DNA of 8,152 nucleotides from an uncultured Oscillospiraceae bacterium. Lineage in GTDB: Bacteria > Bacillota > Clostridia > Oscillospirales > Oscillospiraceae. Below the pieces are notes generated by a model. It saw only the letters and a program-made list of their open reading frames with translations, was not told the DNA's origin and made no database searches. Shown here in pieces: positions 6,843 to 8,152 of the stretch. The DNA lies in contig CAKTEB010000092.1 of assembly GCA_934546685.1 (NCBI GenBank), positions 1 through 8,152 of the forward strand, given 5' to 3'. Position 1 is the first letter of the stretch. Each line of letters opens with the position of its first letter. A program made the translations under genes and the position numbers.

Positions 6843-7952
6843 TTATTCTGCCTTCAAACGGACCGGCAGTACCATATAAGTGAACTTGTTGCCCTCAGTG
6901 GGATTCATGACCGCAGGGCTCAGGTTGGTTTTCAGCTCAAAGATTATGTCCTCGGCGGGGATGGCTTTCAGGGCCTCCAGGAGATATTTGCAGTTGAAGC
7001 CGATCTCCATATCGTCGCCGTTTCCTGCCATGGCGCACTCGTCGTAGGCGTCGCCGATGGAGTTTGAGGTTCTAAGTGCCATAACGTTTTCGCCGATGGT
7101 CAGCCGCACAGGGCTCTTGATCTTCTCCGAGACGATCAGGCTCACACGCTCCAGAGAGGAGGTAAGGTTCTTCACGTTGAGCCCCAGCTTGATGGGGTTG
7201 TCATTGGGGACGACCCGCTTCCAATCCAGGAACTCACCCTCCAGCAGACGGCAGACCAGAGTGGCGTTGCCCACCTGGAACATAATGTGCCGGGTGCCCA
7301 GGGTAAAGGATGCGTTCTCGTCGGTGTCCTCCAAAATCTTCTCCAGCTCCCGGAGGGCCGGGGCCGGGCAGACAAAGCTGAGGCTTCTGCCCTCGGGATT
7401 GTCGATCTTCTCCCGGCGCAGGGCCAGACGATAGCCGTCTACGGCCACCACGGTGATGTCATCCGGGGTAATCTCAAATTTACAGCCGGTCTGAATGGGC
7501 CGGGCCTGGTTCTCGCTGACAGAGAAGATGGTGCCGGAGATCATATCCTTCAGGACGTTCTGCGGCACATAGATGGCCTTGTCATATTCCACGTCCGGCA
7601 GATTGGGATAATCGTCGGCAGAGGAAGCCATAATAGAGAAAGAGCTGATGCCGCTGAGAATCTTCACCCGATACTTGTCGTCTACCTGGATGGTGACCTT
7701 CTCATCCGGCAACTTTCTTACGATATCGCCCAGGAGCTTTGCGGGGAAAATGGCACTGCCCATCTCCTTCACGTCCGCTTCCATGGAAACAGAGATACCG
7801 GTCTCCAGGTTATAGCCGGTGAGGGTCAGCAGATTGCCCGCGGTCACATAGATGCCCTCCAGCGCGGGGATGGTGCTCTTCTGCGAAACAGTACGGGAGG
7901 CTACGGAGATCGTAGAAATCAGCTTATCTTTATCACAGGTAAAATGGATCAT
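6843..7952 (-). CDS. dnaN: DNA polymerase III beta subunit (sliding clamp)
   Basis: DnaN forms the dimeric ring that holds replicative polymerase and repair enzymes on DNA. It has three repeated clamp domains at about residues 1-120, 126-250 and 252-369. Visible family blocks are STIPALEGI at 26-34, RPIQTGCKF at 151-159, VDGYRLAL at 171-178, LLEGEFLDWKRVVP at 236-249, and the terminal MVLPVRL at 360-366, which forms part of the pocket for clamp-binding motifs. I place the start at ATG 7950-7952 (369 residues, MIHFTCDKDK), because families begin this way and a GAGGGG lies about 8 nt upstream. The open frame extends twelve codons further to a GTG at 7988, but that start has no ribosome site and overlaps a DnaA box. 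The gene is the first in its run and lies beside the origin. Confidence 0.97.
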   Translation of the reverse strand: MIHFTCDKDKLISTISVASRTVSQKSTIPALEGIYVTAGNLLTLTGYNLETGISVSMEADVKEMGSAIFPAKLLGDIVRKLPDEKVTIQVDDKYRVKILSGISSFSIMASSADDYPNLPDVEYDKAIYVPQNVLKDMISGTIFSVSENQARPIQTGCKFEITPDDITVVAVDGYRLALRREKIDNPEGRSLSFVCPAPALRELEKILEDTDENASFTLGTRHIMFQVGNATLVCRLLEGEFLDWKRVVPNDNPIKLGLNVKNLTSSLERVSLIVSEKIKSPVRLTIGENVMALRTSNSIGDAYDECAMAGNGDDMEIGFNCKYLLEALKAIPAEDIIFELKTNLSPAVMNPTEGNKFTYMVLPVRLKAE

Positions 7953-7980
7953 AAATGACGCCCCTCTCTTTCCCTCCGGG

Positions 7981-7989
7981 TTTTCCACA
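7981..7989 (+). promoter_or_regulatory. DnaA box proximal to dnaN
   Basis: TTTTCCACA differs from the consensus TTATNCACA at the third base only. It lies 29 bp upstream of the dnaN start, in the opposite orientation to the two boxes by the unwinding region, so it could serve in origin control or in repressing dnaN. Confidence 0.6.
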
Positions 7990-8030
7990 GGCAGGCACCC
8001 AAGGAGGCGGCCCAGAAGGTGAATTTACGC

Positions 8031-8060
8031 TTTTTTGTTATATAAATATCTATTTATTTT
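8031..8060. other. AT-rich DNA unwinding element of oriC
   Basis: Twenty-eight of these 30 bases are A or T, in sharp contrast with the GC-rich genes around. The tract sits between the DnaA-trio run and dnaN, the place of the unwinding element in B. subtilis. A minus-strand TATAAC inside it (8040-8045) matches five of six bases of a -10 box, and TTACTA 18 nt upstream is a weak -35, so a dnaN promoter may overlap the element; that is tentative. Confidence 0.75.
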
Positions 8061-8078
8061 TAGTAACAGTAGTAGTAG
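8061..8078 (+). other. DnaA-trio run (six triplets)
   Basis: The triplets are TAG, TAA, CAG, TAG, TAG, TAG, all matching the DnaA-trio pattern 5'-(T/C)A(G/A)-3' known from B. subtilis, on which DnaA assembles a filament along one strand to open the origin. The run abuts a DnaA box with no spacer on one side and the AT-rich tract on the other, which is the arrangement of the basal unwinding system. Confidence 0.8.
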
Positions 8079-8096
8079 TGTGGAAATCGTGGAAAA
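8079..8096 (-). promoter_or_regulatory. Pair of adjoining DnaA boxes beside the trios
   Basis: On the minus strand these are TTTTCCACG (8088-8096) and ATTTCCACA (8079-8087), joined end to end in the same orientation. Each differs from TTATNCACA at two positions. Their value comes from context: DnaA bound here would be positioned to extend onto the six trios. Confidence 0.65.
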
Positions 8097-8152
8097 CCGG
8101 GTGGGCGACTCCTTTATTTTTCAGGATGGTATCACCCTGCAGGTGCTGGAGT
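8097..8152. other. Unassigned stretch towards the expected dnaA
   Basis: No gene can be supported here. On the minus strand one frame is open from the edge but runs through both DnaA boxes and the trios, and another stops after six codons at 8132-8134. Neither resembles the end of DnaA. Gene order predicts the dnaA 3' end at or just beyond the right edge. Confidence 0.4.

Noticed and set aside
7953..7988. Twelve-residue N-terminal extension of DnaN from a GTG start
   Set aside because: There is no ribosome site before the GTG, it overlaps a DnaA box, and family members begin at the inner methionine, which has its own purine-rich site.
8001..8044. Plus-strand AAGGAGG followed by GTG at 8019
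   Set aside because: The frame closes after eight codons inside the AT-rich origin tract, so the ribosome-site likeness is probably chance.
8052..8151. Minus-strand open frame from the right edge as a possible dnaA end
   Set aside because: Its translation runs through the two DnaA boxes and the trio run as a threonine repeat and does not resemble the DnaA C-terminus.

Overview
This window is the chromosomal origin neighbourhood of a Bacillota bacterium, read from the side opposite to transcription. All seven complete genes lie on the minus strand, in the order dnaN, yaaA (S4-domain protein), recF, remB, gyrB, gyrA, rnhA, running from the right edge to the left. The first six follow the same order as in Bacillus subtilis, where dnaA precedes dnaN. 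The moderately high GC content, the remB gene, the short 644-residue GyrB and the TTG start with a near-perfect Shine-Dalgarno on gyrA suggest a Clostridia member, perhaps a gut Oscillospirales relative. The lineage is an inference from gene order and protein character, not from a search.

Right edge (about 7981-8152): there is no coding region I can support. The stretch holds the unwinding part of oriC: a 30-bp AT-only-but-two tract, six consecutive DnaA-trio triplets, and two DnaA-box-like 9-mers abutting the trios, with a third box just upstream of dnaN. dnaA itself is expected beyond the right edge. This is the most informative non-coding part of the window.

Centre (3189-7952): dnaN (beta clamp), yaaA, recF and remB are packed with gaps of 9, -4 and 3 nt, so they almost certainly form one transcript with translational coupling. 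A 76-nt gap holding a tandem ATCGAT palindrome and a small GC hairpin separates remB from gyrB. gyrB and gyrA follow, 14 nt apart, with the gyrA Shine-Dalgarno overlapping the gyrB stop codon. Together these genes supply the processivity clamp, gap repair loading at stalled forks and supercoiling control, all transcribed away from the origin and so co-directional with the fork.

Left part (1-600): a Rho-independent terminator lies directly after gyrA, and rnhA (RNase HI) starts only 23 nt beyond its U-tract. Past rnhA, the left edge holds three spaced copies of AGGGTGT, two of them within a longer 12-bp direct repeat. They resemble the multiple end repeats of an IS21-type element whose body would lie outside the window.

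I do not see an undescribed multi-gene system here. The points worth a second look are the compact origin-unwinding module with its lineage-specific box variant, the mycobacteria-like alanine in the GyrA quinolone pocket, the terminator pressed against rnhA, the palindrome before gyrB, and the repeats at the left edge.
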